NCBI RefSeq assembly: GCF_019970045.1
Contig: NZ_JAHXYI010000004.1
Span: 489,937 to 553,936, forward strand
Source: Chryseobacterium sp. GVT01B
Lineage (GTDB): Bacteria > Bacteroidota > Bacteroidia > Flavobacteriales > Weeksellaceae
DNA: 64,000 bases
Direction of reading: 5' to 3'
The notes under the pieces were generated by a model. That model saw nothing but the letters and a program-made list of their open reading frames with translations. It searched no databases and was not told where the DNA came from. A program made the position numbers and the translations under genes. Positions 17,209 through 24,742 of the stretch are shown here, one piece after another; position 1 is the stretch's first letter, and the number at the start of each line of letters is the position of its first letter.

Positions 17209-17754
17209 ATGAAAATTAAAGAAACCCCGCTTAAAGATTGTTATATCATAGAGCCTACCATATTTGAAGATGAAAGAGGCTACTTCTTTGAAAAGTTCAA
17301 CGAAAAAAAATTCGAAGAACTGACAGGAATGAACGGTCACTTTGTACAGGATAATATTTCCAGATCATCTTATGGCGTACTAAGAGGACTACATCTCCAG
17401 AAAGGCGAGCACGCACAGGCAAAACTGGTATCATGTTTAGAAGGCAGTGTATGGGACGTTGCCGTAGATCTTAGAGAAGATTCTCCTACCTTCGGAAAAT
17501 GGTTCGGAATAGAACTTACCGCAGAAAATAAATTACAGCTTTATGTACCGAGAGGTTTTGGACACGGGTTTGCTGTATTAAGTACCCACGCCGTATTTTC
17601 CTATAAATGTGATAACTTTTATAACAAAGAATCAGAAGGCAGCGTAAAGTTCAATGATCCGGATCTTGATATCGATTGGAAAGTTGATGAAAAAGATGCC
17701 ATACTTTCGGAAAAAGACCAGAACGCCCCTGGATTTAAAGACAAAAACTTTTAA
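17209..17754 (+). CDS. rfbC: dTDP-4-dehydrorhamnose 3,5-epimerase
   Basis: The 181-residue cupin enzyme shows the full RmlC pattern: EPTIFEDERGYFFEKFNE, FVQDNISRSSYGVLRGLHLQ (substrate-binding Arg and catalytic His near 62), SVWDVAVDLREDSPTFGKW and YVPRGFGHGFAVLS with the conserved Tyr region. It epimerises C3 and C5 of dTDP-4-keto-6-deoxyglucose on the way to dTDP-L-rhamnose. It is the last gene of the cluster, 15 bases after the second sugar transferase and followed by a strong terminator. No rmlA, rmlB or rmlD is seen in the window; they may lie upstream. Confidence 0.93.
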   Translation: MKIKETPLKDCYIIEPTIFEDERGYFFEKFNEKKFEELTGMNGHFVQDNISRSSYGVLRGLHLQKGEHAQAKLVSCLEGSVWDVAVDLREDSPTFGKWFGIELTAENKLQLYVPRGFGHGFAVLSTHAVFSYKCDNFYNKESEGSVKFNDPDLDIDWKVDEKDAILSEKDQNAPGFKDKNF

Positions 17755-17766
17755 AATATATCCCTG

Positions 17767-17800
17767 AAAACCACTTTTATAAAGTGGTTTTTATTTTTTA
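17767..17800 (+). terminator. Rho-independent terminator closing the polysaccharide cluster
   Basis: The arms AAAACCACTTT (17767-17777) and AAAGTGGTTTT (17781-17791) pair perfectly around a 3-base loop and are followed by a T-rich run. It lies 12 bases after the rfbC stop. Confidence 0.9.
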
Positions 17801-17823
17801 ATTCTTAACTCTTCAATATTTTG

Positions 17824-17831
17824 TATCTTTG
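17824..17831 (+). promoter_or_regulatory. Bacteroidota -7 box TATCTTTG for rimO
   Basis: TATCTTTG matches the TAnnTTTG -7 consensus of Bacteroidota sigma factor. No clear -33 TTG is present at the expected distance. The box lies 19 bases before the chosen rimO ATG and inside the longer reading frame, which argues against the TTG start at 17821. Confidence 0.6.
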
Positions 17832-17850
17832 CAGACTCAAAATCAAAACG

Positions 17851-19152
17851 ATGCGTACAAAATCTGTAGGGAAGAAGAAAATCAATGTAGTCACTCTTGG
17901 GTGTTCCAAGAATGTATATGATTCTGAAGTATTAATGAGCCAGCTGAAAGCTAATGGCAAAGAAGTGGTTCATGAAGACCGTGGTGACATTGTTGTAATC
18001 AATACCTGCGGATTTATTGATAATGCTAAAGAAGAATCTATTAATACTATCCTTGATTATGTTGAGGCTAAAAATAGAGGAGAGGTTGAAAAAGTATTCG
18101 TTACAGGATGTTTATCAGAAAGATACAAACCGGATTTGGTAAAAGAAATTCCGGATGTAGACCAGTATTTCGGAACAAGAGACCTTCCGATGCTTCTGAA
18201 ACATCTTGGAGCAGATTATAAACACGAACTGGTAGGAGAAAGACTTACAACAACTCCAAAGCATTATGCTTACCTTAAAATTTCAGAAGGTTGTGACAGA
18301 CCATGTTCTTTCTGTGCGATCCCATTGATGAGAGGAGGGCATATGTCAACCCCTATTGAAAAACTGGTTTTAGAAGCTCAGAAACTGGCGAAAAAAGGAA
18401 CAAAAGAATTAATTCTTATTGCACAGGATCTTACTTACTATGGTCTTGATCTTTACAAAAAAAGAGCGTTAGGAGATCTTTTAAAAGAATTGGTGAAAGT
18501 AGAAGGAGTAGAATGGATCCGTCTTCATTATGCTTTCCCAAGCGGTTTCCCTGAAGATGTTCTTGATATTATCCGTGAAGAACCTAAAGTTTGTAATTAT
18601 ATAGATATTCCTCTTCAGCATATCAACTCAGATTTGTTGAAATCAATGAAAAGAGGAACTACCCATGAGAAAACAGATGCTCTTTTAGGAAAGTTCAGAG
18701 AAAAAGTCCCGGATATGGCGATCAGAACAACGCTTATCGTTGGATATCCTGGTGAAACAGAAGAAAGATTCCAGGAACTTAAAGACTGGGTAAGAGAACA
18801 GAAATTTGACAGGTTGGGATGCTTTACTTATTCTCATGAAGAGAATACTACAGCTTACGTACTAGAAGATGATATTCCACAGGAAGTAAAAGAGGCAAGA
18901 GTAGAGGAAATCATGGAACTGCAGTCTCAGATTTCGTGGGAAAAGAACCAAGAAAAAGTAGGTAAAATATTCAGATGTATTTTTGACCGTAAAGAAGGGA
19001 ATTATTTTATCGGAAGAACAGAGTATGATTCACCAGATGTGGACAATACAGTTTTAGTTTCTGCCGAAGATACTTATATCTCTATAGGTGAATTTGCAGA
19101 GGTTAAAATTACTTCAGCCGAGGAGTTTGACTTATATGGAGAATTAGTCTAG
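17851..19152 (+). CDS. rimO: Ribosomal protein uS12 methylthiotransferase RimO
   Basis: The 433-residue radical SAM methylthiotransferase has the N-terminal MTTase domain with conserved cysteines (LGCSKNVYDSE, INTCGFI, VTGCLSERY), the radical SAM CxxxCxxC (CDRPCSFCAIP, about residues 148-158), and a C-terminal TRAM domain ending EFDLYGELV. The LGCSKN start and the DYIDIPLQHINS stretch separate RimO from MiaB. It adds a methylthio group to the conserved Asp of ribosomal protein S12 using two 4Fe-4S clusters. The start at 17851 gives normal family length. It stands alone after the polysaccharide terminator. Confidence 0.96.
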   Translation: MRTKSVGKKKINVVTLGCSKNVYDSEVLMSQLKANGKEVVHEDRGDIVVINTCGFIDNAKEESINTILDYVEAKNRGEVEKVFVTGCLSERYKPDLVKEIPDVDQYFGTRDLPMLLKHLGADYKHELVGERLTTTPKHYAYLKISEGCDRPCSFCAIPLMRGGHMSTPIEKLVLEAQKLAKKGTKELILIAQDLTYYGLDLYKKRALGDLLKELVKVEGVEWIRLHYAFPSGFPEDVLDIIREEPKVCNYIDIPLQHINSDLLKSMKRGTTHEKTDALLGKFREKVPDMAIRTTLIVGYPGETEERFQELKDWVREQKFDRLGCFTYSHEENTTAYVLEDDIPQEVKEARVEEIMELQSQISWEKNQEKVGKIFRCIFDRKEGNYFIGRTEYDSPDVDNTVLVSAEDTYISIGEFAEVKITSAEEFDLYGELV

Positions 19153-19511
19153 CTAAATGCTTACTAATCAGTTTAAAATAAGATTTGTAAAATGGAGTTA
19201 TTAACGAAAATTAACATAGAATTTTCTCGGTAGCTTGTTTTTATTTTATTGATAATCAATTTGTTAATATTTTGCGTAATTAAGATTTTTCAAATTTCTA
19301 TTATAAAGTATATAAATTCAAAAATTATGTCTTAAATTTGCGCAATAAGCAATATTTTTAAATAATATGCTTTCAATGAGTTAATTATTAAAATGAAGCT
19401 AAAATAGTTATTTTAACAGGGCAGCTTCAATATGATATTCACAGGTTGGGATGCATCTTCCTTTTGGAAATATTGATGAAAAAAAATGTAATTAAAAATC
19501 TTTAAAAACTT
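19153..19511 (+). other. 359-base AT-rich intergenic leader before two secreted-protein genes
   Basis: No coding frame is visible. A TAnnTTTG-like box (TAAATTTG) lies at 19333-19340, which would give a leader of roughly 165 bases before the ATG at 19512. Inside that leader the bases TGAAGCT (19394-19400) and AGCTTCA (19423-19429) can pair, enclosing the perfect small inverted repeat AAAATA-GT-TATTTT (19401-19414). The rest is AT-rich with no recognisable site. Confidence 0.5.
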
Positions 19512-20147
19512 ATGAAAAAATTTTTATTAACAGCAATTATGCTTGTTGGCCTTTCGGCCCTTTCTAAGGCTCAGCAGGGGCGAGTGGGGATTAACACAAC
19601 CACACCTGCCGCAACGCTAGATGTAGTAGCAAATACTACTGATAACACTAGACCTGACGCCTTATTAGTCCCTCGTATGACAAGAGCTCAATTATTAGCT
19701 AAAGATGCGGCTTATACTGCAGCTCAAAATGGAGCGCTTGCTTTCGTTACAACAATTGACGGTACCGCAACTCCTAAAACAACAAACGTTACAGCAGTAG
19801 GTTTTTACTACTATGATGGCCAGACTACAAATACCTGGATTACTGTAGGTGGCGGCGGTGGTGCTGTAGCAGCTCCTTCTGTGAGAATCTCTACAACTGG
19901 ATCAGATTTATCTGCAGCAGACCTAAATGGTTATGTATTTATAGATACAGCAGGTTCAGTAAACTTGGCAACTATTCCTGTAAGTGCTGCTACTAAAGGT
20001 AAAACAGTTACTATCGTAAGGATAGGAACCACCAATGTTAGTATAACGGGAATGAATGCTAGCTCTGTTAACTCTATTACTGTTCAAGGTAGAGGTATTG
20101 CTTTTGTTTATGATGGTACTGCATGGCAGTCTTACTCTGTAAACTAA
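19512..20147 (+). CDS. Secreted low-complexity protein of unknown function
   Basis: The 211-residue protein has a signal peptide (residues 1-20, cleavage after SKA or AQ). The mature start RVGINTTTPAATLDV, followed by LLVPRMTRAQLL and a NGALAFVTT / GFYYYDG / NTWITVGGG pattern, is common in Flavobacteriia surface proteins whose N-terminus resembles the neck region of tail-fibre-like proteins. The C-terminal half is rich in Thr, Ser, Gly and Val and looks beta-stranded. No sorting domain is seen. The next gene is a similar secreted protein 24 bases on, so they are probably co-transcribed. Function unknown. Confidence 0.7.
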   Translation: MKKFLLTAIMLVGLSALSKAQQGRVGINTTTPAATLDVVANTTDNTRPDALLVPRMTRAQLLAKDAAYTAAQNGALAFVTTIDGTATPKTTNVTAVGFYYYDGQTTNTWITVGGGGGAVAAPSVRISTTGSDLSAADLNGYVFIDTAGSVNLATIPVSAATKGKTVTIVRIGTTNVSITGMNASSVNSITVQGRGIAFVYDGTAWQSYSVN

Positions 20148-20171
20148 TCTTAAATTTACACACATTTAGTT

Positions 20172-20906
20172 ATGAATAAAAAAATTTTATTAGCTTTTGC
20201 CTCTGTAGTGGCAATGCTTCAATATACAAATGCGCAGGTTAGAACAAATGGTTTCGCCAGCGGAAATATACAAGGACAAGGAGTTTTCTTAGATGCTTCT
20301 GGTAGTACAGGTGGTTTCACAGATAGTGTAAACAATGGAAAAGGACTTGTTTTCCCAAGAACAGACTTAACTACCTTTACATTTGCAACTCCTGTTACTG
20401 ACGAAGATAACTTTCCAACTGCATATGATGGCATGATTGTTTTTAATAGCGCTTCAGGAACTACTGTTTCTGGTATTGCTACAAGTGTAACTCCGGGATA
20501 TTATTATTTCTCTAATCCAACTGGTGGATCAGCAAATGGTTTTGCAACTTCTACTGGTAGATGGGTTTCACTTTCAACTTCACCTAAAGTAACTGTTGGA
20601 ACAGCAGAAACAACTACAAATACTATTATAAATGTAAGTCCTGGTGTTGATAAGCAGCTTTATGCTATCAAAGGAACTTTCACTGCAAGTGGTACTTCTA
20701 CAGCAGTTAATATCCCAGCTCCTACAGGAATGACTACTATGTATGGTATTACAATCTATAAAGCAGGTACAAACACTGTTTATGATAGAAGTTTATATTC
20801 TTTTAATCCGGTAACAACTCCAGGAAATGCAATTACAGGATCTCCTAGTATGTCTGTAGTGTATCCTAATGGTACATACGATTATGTATTAGAATATTTA
20901 AAATAA
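20172..20906 (+). CDS. Secreted low-complexity protein of unknown function
   Basis: The 244-residue protein has a signal peptide (MNKKILLAFASVVAMLQ, cleavage near NAQ at 22). The mature part is Thr/Ser/Gly-rich and beta-stranded by eye, with GLVFPRTDL near 58, YDGMIVFNS near 85, GYYYFSN near 108 and a C-terminal half ending YPNGTYDYVLEYLK. The LVFPRTDL/DGMIVFNS pair echoes the LLVPRMTRA/NGALAF pair in the preceding gene, so the two share a domain type. A terminator follows. I cannot assign a function; a surface or matrix protein is likely. Confidence 0.7.
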   Translation: MNKKILLAFASVVAMLQYTNAQVRTNGFASGNIQGQGVFLDASGSTGGFTDSVNNGKGLVFPRTDLTTFTFATPVTDEDNFPTAYDGMIVFNSASGTTVSGIATSVTPGYYYFSNPTGGSANGFATSTGRWVSLSTSPKVTVGTAETTTNTIINVSPGVDKQLYAIKGTFTASGTSTAVNIPAPTGMTTMYGITIYKAGTNTVYDRSLYSFNPVTTPGNAITGSPSMSVVYPNGTYDYVLEYLK

Positions 20907-20927
20907 AACATTAATTTAATTACATAT

Positions 20928-20960
20928 AAAAACCAATGATTTCTCATTGGTTTTTTACTT
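20928..20960 (+). terminator. Rho-independent terminator after the secreted pair
   Basis: AAAAACCAATGA (20928-20939) pairs with TCATTGGTTTTTT (from 20944) around a TTTC loop and runs into T-rich sequence. It lies 22 bases after the stop at 20906. Confidence 0.9.
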
Positions 20961-21468
20961 TTAAGAGATTTCGTTCATTTATTTTTTCGGGTTATACATC
21001 ATCACTTATTCATTTTTTTGGATGGCTAAAGTGGATTTGGGGTTAATAATAGATCAGTCTATAAATTTTAACAAAATAAAAGGTGTTAAAAAATAGTTCT
21101 GGTGTCTCTCTTTATATAAGCAGATGTTGTCTGTCAGAAAGTTTTTCCGGAGTGCGGTTCTTAAGACTTTAAATTTTTTAAGATTGATTTTCTGATTTTA
21201 TTTTAACTTTATTAATTTGTAATTTATTGATTATCAGTTGTTTTTAAAAGTGTGAAATTTAAATTATGCACGAATTAGTTAATTATGTTAACTTTTCGCA
21301 TATTTTTTTAACACTTTTTAACACTATGCTCTAAAACCCCTGTTCATAGGAGGTTACAGCGGTATTTAACATTTGATTAATCTTTTGTTAACAGTTTTTA
21401 ACATGTTGAATAGGGTTTTCTAAAGATTCCTGATACTTTTGTCCCGTCAAAACCAATAAAAGTTCAAA
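20961..21468 (+). other. Long non-coding region upstream of the RlpA-like gene with repeated TTAAC motifs
   Basis: About 508 bases with no convincing reading frame. TTAAC(A) occurs at 21288, 21308, 21318, 21366, 21388 and 21398, that is, two triplets with spacings of 20/10 and 22/10 bases, close to helical turns. Isolated copies also lie at 21068 and 21203. A -7-like box lies at 21434-21441. The region could be an operator array or carry a leader or small RNA; nothing further is recognised. Confidence 0.5.
21434..21441 (+). promoter_or_regulatory. -7 box TACTTTTG for the RlpA-like gene
   Basis: TACTTTTG fits TAnnTTTG and lies 27 bases before the ATG at 21469. The nearest upstream TTG (21406-21408) is 25 bases away, longer than the usual 17-23. 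Confidence 0.5.
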
Positions 21469-21840
21469 ATGATGAAAAGATTCATTCTCGTAATCATAAT
21501 GATGATTTCAACCTTAGGTGTTTATTCTTTTACGAGTAATGCCTTAGATGCGAAAAAAACAAGTTATGCATCGTACTACCACGATAAATTTAACGGTAGA
21601 AAAACTGCTAGCGGAGAAATCTTTGATAACTCAAAGTTTACTGCAGCAAACAGAACGCTTCCATTTGGAACAAACGTTAAGGTTACTAACCTTAAAAATG
21701 GTAAAGAGGTAATAGTGAGAATTAATGACAGAGGGCCTTACCATTCATCAAGATCTTTAGATATGTCTAAAGCTGCGTTCGATGAGATTGGAGATATCAG
21801 TCATGGTACAATTCCGGTCGAATATGAAATTGTCGATTAA
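21469..21840 (+). CDS. RlpA-like double-psi beta-barrel secreted protein
   Basis: The 123-residue protein has an N-terminal hydrophobic signal sequence (about residues 1-22), then a RlpA/DPBB domain: SYASYYHDKFNGRKTASGE, AANRTLPFGTNVKVTNL, VRINDRGPYHSSRSLDMSKAAF and GTIPVEYEIV. These motifs, including the RINDRGP and LDMS signatures, are those of septal lytic transglycosylase RlpA family proteins, which cleave or bind denuded glycan strands in the periplasm. It lacks the C-terminal SPOR domain of longer RlpA proteins. A single-gene unit, with a bidirectional terminator after it. Confidence 0.88.
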   Translation: MMKRFILVIIMMISTLGVYSFTSNALDAKKTSYASYYHDKFNGRKTASGEIFDNSKFTAANRTLPFGTNVKVTNLKNGKEVIVRINDRGPYHSSRSLDMSKAAFDEIGDISHGTIPVEYEIVD

Positions 21841-21859
21841 TTTTATGATTTAAATTAAA

Positions 21860-21888
21860 AAAAAGCCAGCTGATTCAGCTGGCTTTTT
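21860..21888. terminator. Bidirectional terminator between the RlpA-like gene and xth
   Basis: A nearly perfect palindrome, GCCAGCTGA (21865-21873) against TCAGCTGGC (21875-21883), is flanked by A-run and T-run, so it can end transcription from both convergent genes. Confidence 0.88.
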
Positions 21889-21910
21889 GTATGCGGTAAT
21901 ATCCTGTTGA

Positions 21911-22675
21911 TTATACATCCAATTCCAATAAGGCAGGACAATGGTCAGAATGTACGGCTTCCTTTAAAATAACAGCTCTTGAGAGCTTATCCTTTAAACT
22001 GTAAGAAGTAAAGTTATAATCCAGTCTCCATCCTTTGTTTCTGGCTCTTGAATTTTGTCTGTAGCTCCACCACGTATAATTGTCCGGATCTTGATTGAAA
22101 AACCTGAAACTGTCTATCAGCTCACATTCATTAATGAAATTCGTCATCCACTCTCTTTCCATTGGAAGGAAACCAGAAACATTTTTTAAACCGATTGGAT
22201 TGTGAATATCGATTGCTTCATGACAAATATTAAAATCACCGGAGATAATCAGGTTGGGAATTTCTTTCTTTAAATTTTTGATATATTCCAGGAAGTCATG
22301 GCAGAACTGCATTTTAAAATCAAGCCTCTCGATATTAGATGCAGAAGGAACATACACGGAAATAGCTGAATATCCGTCAAAATCTGCACGGATGATTCTC
22401 CCTTCATTATCATAGCTTTCGATACCGCAGCCATACTCTACATGATTGGGTTTGATTTTTGAGGCGATTCCGACCCCGCTATAGCCTTTTCTTACTGCTG
22501 AGTGCCAATAACTGTGATAACCTAATTTTTCGAGGCTTTCGATGTCTATCTGATCGTTTCCGGCCTTACTCTCCTGAATACAGATAATATCCGGATCAGC
22601 AATCTTTAGCCAGCCCAGGAAATCTTTCGTAAAAGCTGCTCTGATTCCATTGACGTTGTATGTAATTAATCTCAT
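21911..22675 (-). CDS. xth: Exodeoxyribonuclease III
   Basis: The 254-residue enzyme has the endonuclease/exonuclease/phosphatase fold motifs of ExoIII: RLITYNVNGIRAA at the start, CIQESKAG near 32 (metal-binding Glu), LIISGDFNICHEAID near 142 with catalytic Asp and Asn, and HSDHCPALLEL at the end with the catalytic Asp-His pair. It acts as an AP endonuclease and 3'-5' exonuclease in base-excision repair. Its ATG abuts the stop of the YciI-family gene, so the two form an operon. Length is normal for the family. Confidence 0.94.
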   Translation of the reverse strand: MRLITYNVNGIRAAFTKDFLGWLKIADPDIICIQESKAGNDQIDIESLEKLGYHSYWHSAVRKGYSGVGIASKIKPNHVEYGCGIESYDNEGRIIRADFDGYSAISVYVPSASNIERLDFKMQFCHDFLEYIKNLKKEIPNLIISGDFNICHEAIDIHNPIGLKNVSGFLPMEREWMTNFINECELIDSFRFFNQDPDNYTWWSYRQNSRARNKGWRLDYNFTSYSLKDKLSRAVILKEAVHSDHCPALLELDV

Positions 22676-22965
22676 TAGTCTTCTATAAAAAGTTTAAAAT
22701 TTTCATTGTATTTCGAAGGGATAAATTCAGTGATATCATAATCCGCTACCTGATGAATATAAAAAGGATCTTCAGAAATAATCTGCTCAACTTCATTTTT
22801 AGATTCTGCATTGGCTATGATGATCCCTCCCGTTCTGGGTTCTTTTCTACCTGAAGCAATAAACTGTCCGGATTCATAATGCTTATTAAGGAAAATATTA
22901 TGCTGAGGAATAAGAAGCTCTACATTTTCAATAGAACTCTTATAGGTAAGCGAAATAATAAACAT
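22675..22965 (-). CDS. YciI-family small protein
   Basis: The 96-residue protein has the YCII fold pattern: short beta start FIISLTYKS, then HNIFLNKHYESGQFIASG with the His and Gly of the family's putative active site, EPRTGGIIIANAES, and EDPFYIHQVADYDITEF. YciI-type proteins are ferredoxin-like dimers; some have dehydrochlorinase-like activity, but the cellular role here is unknown. The stop shares one base with the xth start, so the two are translated from one message. Confidence 0.85.
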   Translation of the reverse strand: MFIISLTYKSSIENVELLIPQHNIFLNKHYESGQFIASGRKEPRTGGIIIANAESKNEVEQIISEDPFYIHQVADYDITEFIPSKYNENFKLFIED

Positions 22966-23065
22966 GATTTATTTTTTACGAAGATATGAACTATAAAAAA
23001 GAAGCGGAAAAAATCATTCGATTTTTTCCGCTTTAAACCCAAAATTAAATAAACTATGAAAAAAA

Positions 23066-24610
23066 CTACTTGGGTTCTAAAATGCTGATAGGAATGATAC
23101 ACTCTTCCAGTGAAATTCCTCCATGCTGGTAGGTTTCTTTATAGTAATTAACGAAATGATTGTAATTCTTAGGATAAGCCAGGAATATATTGTTTTTAGC
23201 AAAAATATATTTCGAGCTTAAGTTTCCTTTTGGAAGGAAAAGTTTTTCAGGATTGGTAATCGCCCATACATCACTGTCATCATACGTTAAGCTTTTACCT
23301 GTTTTATATCTGATATTAGTAGAAGTTTCTCTGTCTCCCACCACTTTACTTGGCTTTTTAACATATACCGTTCCGTGGTCTGTGGTGATAACCAGTTTAT
23401 AGCCGTTTTCTGCTGCTGTTTTTATAATCTTCAGTAAAGAAGAGTTTTCAAACCAGTTGAAGGTAAGAGAACGGAAGGTTTTATCATCACGGATCAGTTG
23501 ATCTACAATATGGTTGTCTGTTTTCGCGTGGGAAAGAATATCAATAAAGTTGTATACGATGACCAACAGATCATTGTTTTTATGCTGATTGAAATCATCA
23601 TAGATTTTTCTTTCAAAATCTGCATTCAGTACCTTCAGATATTTCATAGACTTTGAGCCCAAACCTATTCTCTTCATTTGATCTTCCAGGAAATCACGCT
23701 CAAATTCATTTTTGTTTCCCTCTTCATTATCATTAAACCATTTATCAGGGAAACGTTTTTCAATTTCAGACGGCATTAATCCAGCAAAGAAAGAGTTTCT
23801 CGCATACTGTGTAGCCGTAGGAAGGATACTGTAGTAATAATCTTCCGAAATCTTATTGTAATATTTTGTAAACAAAGGTTCAATCACTTTCCACTGGTCG
23901 TAACGAAGATTGTCTACCATCAGCAAAAGAACTTTTTCTTTTTCAACCTCAGGTTTTACTTTCTCCTTGAAAAGGGTGTGGCTCATAAGAGGTTTGTCTG
24001 AGTCAACAAGCCAGTCTGTGTAGTTTTTTTCAATAAACTTGGCAAACTGAATATTAGCCTCTTCTTTCTGAGACTGCAGAAGGTCTGCAAATTCATTATC
24101 CGCTACCTTGTCAAATTTGATCTCCCAGCTAAGGATTTTTTTATAATATTCCGCCCATTCCTGATAGGTTCTAAGGTATGACAATTCCATAGAAAGGTTT
24201 CTGAATTCCTGCTGGTACTGCAAAATAGTTTTCTGCTCAACAAGATTATCTTCCTGAAGGTTCTTCTTTAGGGAAAGTAATATCTGGTTAGGATTTACAG
24301 GCTTCAATATATAATCGGCAATCTGAGATCCGATAGCCTCTTCCATAATGTGTTCTTCTTCGCTTTTGGTAACCATCACAATCTTTAAGGAGTTATCTTT
24401 TTCCTTAATCATAGGAATAGCTTCCAGTCCGGAGATACCCGGCATATTTTCATCAATTAATGTTAAAGCAAATTTCTCTGAATCCATAAGTTCCAAAGCC
24501 TCATTCACATTATTAACAGGGGTTACCTGGTAGCCCTTCTTTTCTAAAAATACAATATGAGGTTTAAGTAAATCTATTTCATCATCGATCCATAATATCT
24601 TTTCTGACAT
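23066..24610 (-). CDS. porX: Type IX secretion response regulator PorX with PglZ domain
   Basis: The 514-residue protein begins with a receiver domain: ILWIDDEIDLLKPH (acidic pair near 9-10), LTLIDENMPGISG with the phospho-acceptor Asp near 54, VMVTKSEE and YILKPVNP with the conserved Lys. After a helical linker a PglZ/alkaline-phosphatase-like domain follows, with LLLMVDNLRYDQW near 230 and VITTDHGTVYVKKP near 400. This arrangement is that of PorX, which with the kinase PorY and SigP controls T9SS genes. It is a single-gene unit; a hairpin is not obvious beyond its stop. PorY is not seen here. Confidence 0.94.
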   Translation of the reverse strand: MSEKILWIDDEIDLLKPHIVFLEKKGYQVTPVNNVNEALELMDSEKFALTLIDENMPGISGLEAIPMIKEKDNSLKIVMVTKSEEEHIMEEAIGSQIADYILKPVNPNQILLSLKKNLQEDNLVEQKTILQYQQEFRNLSMELSYLRTYQEWAEYYKKILSWEIKFDKVADNEFADLLQSQKEEANIQFAKFIEKNYTDWLVDSDKPLMSHTLFKEKVKPEVEKEKVLLLMVDNLRYDQWKVIEPLFTKYYNKISEDYYYSILPTATQYARNSFFAGLMPSEIEKRFPDKWFNDNEEGNKNEFERDFLEDQMKRIGLGSKSMKYLKVLNADFERKIYDDFNQHKNNDLLVIVYNFIDILSHAKTDNHIVDQLIRDDKTFRSLTFNWFENSSLLKIIKTAAENGYKLVITTDHGTVYVKKPSKVVGDRETSTNIRYKTGKSLTYDDSDVWAITNPEKLFLPKGNLSSKYIFAKNNIFLAYPKNYNHFVNYYKETYQHGGISLEECIIPISILEPK

Positions 24611-24742
24611 AATTTATTTTTTACATGGTTATTCTATCAAAATGTTGACCAAATCCTTCTAAATTCTCACAAAATAGAAAGATTAAAAGTTAAATATTAG
24701 TTAAATGAAAATACCGTTTGATATTTCACATTTTTGTTTCAT

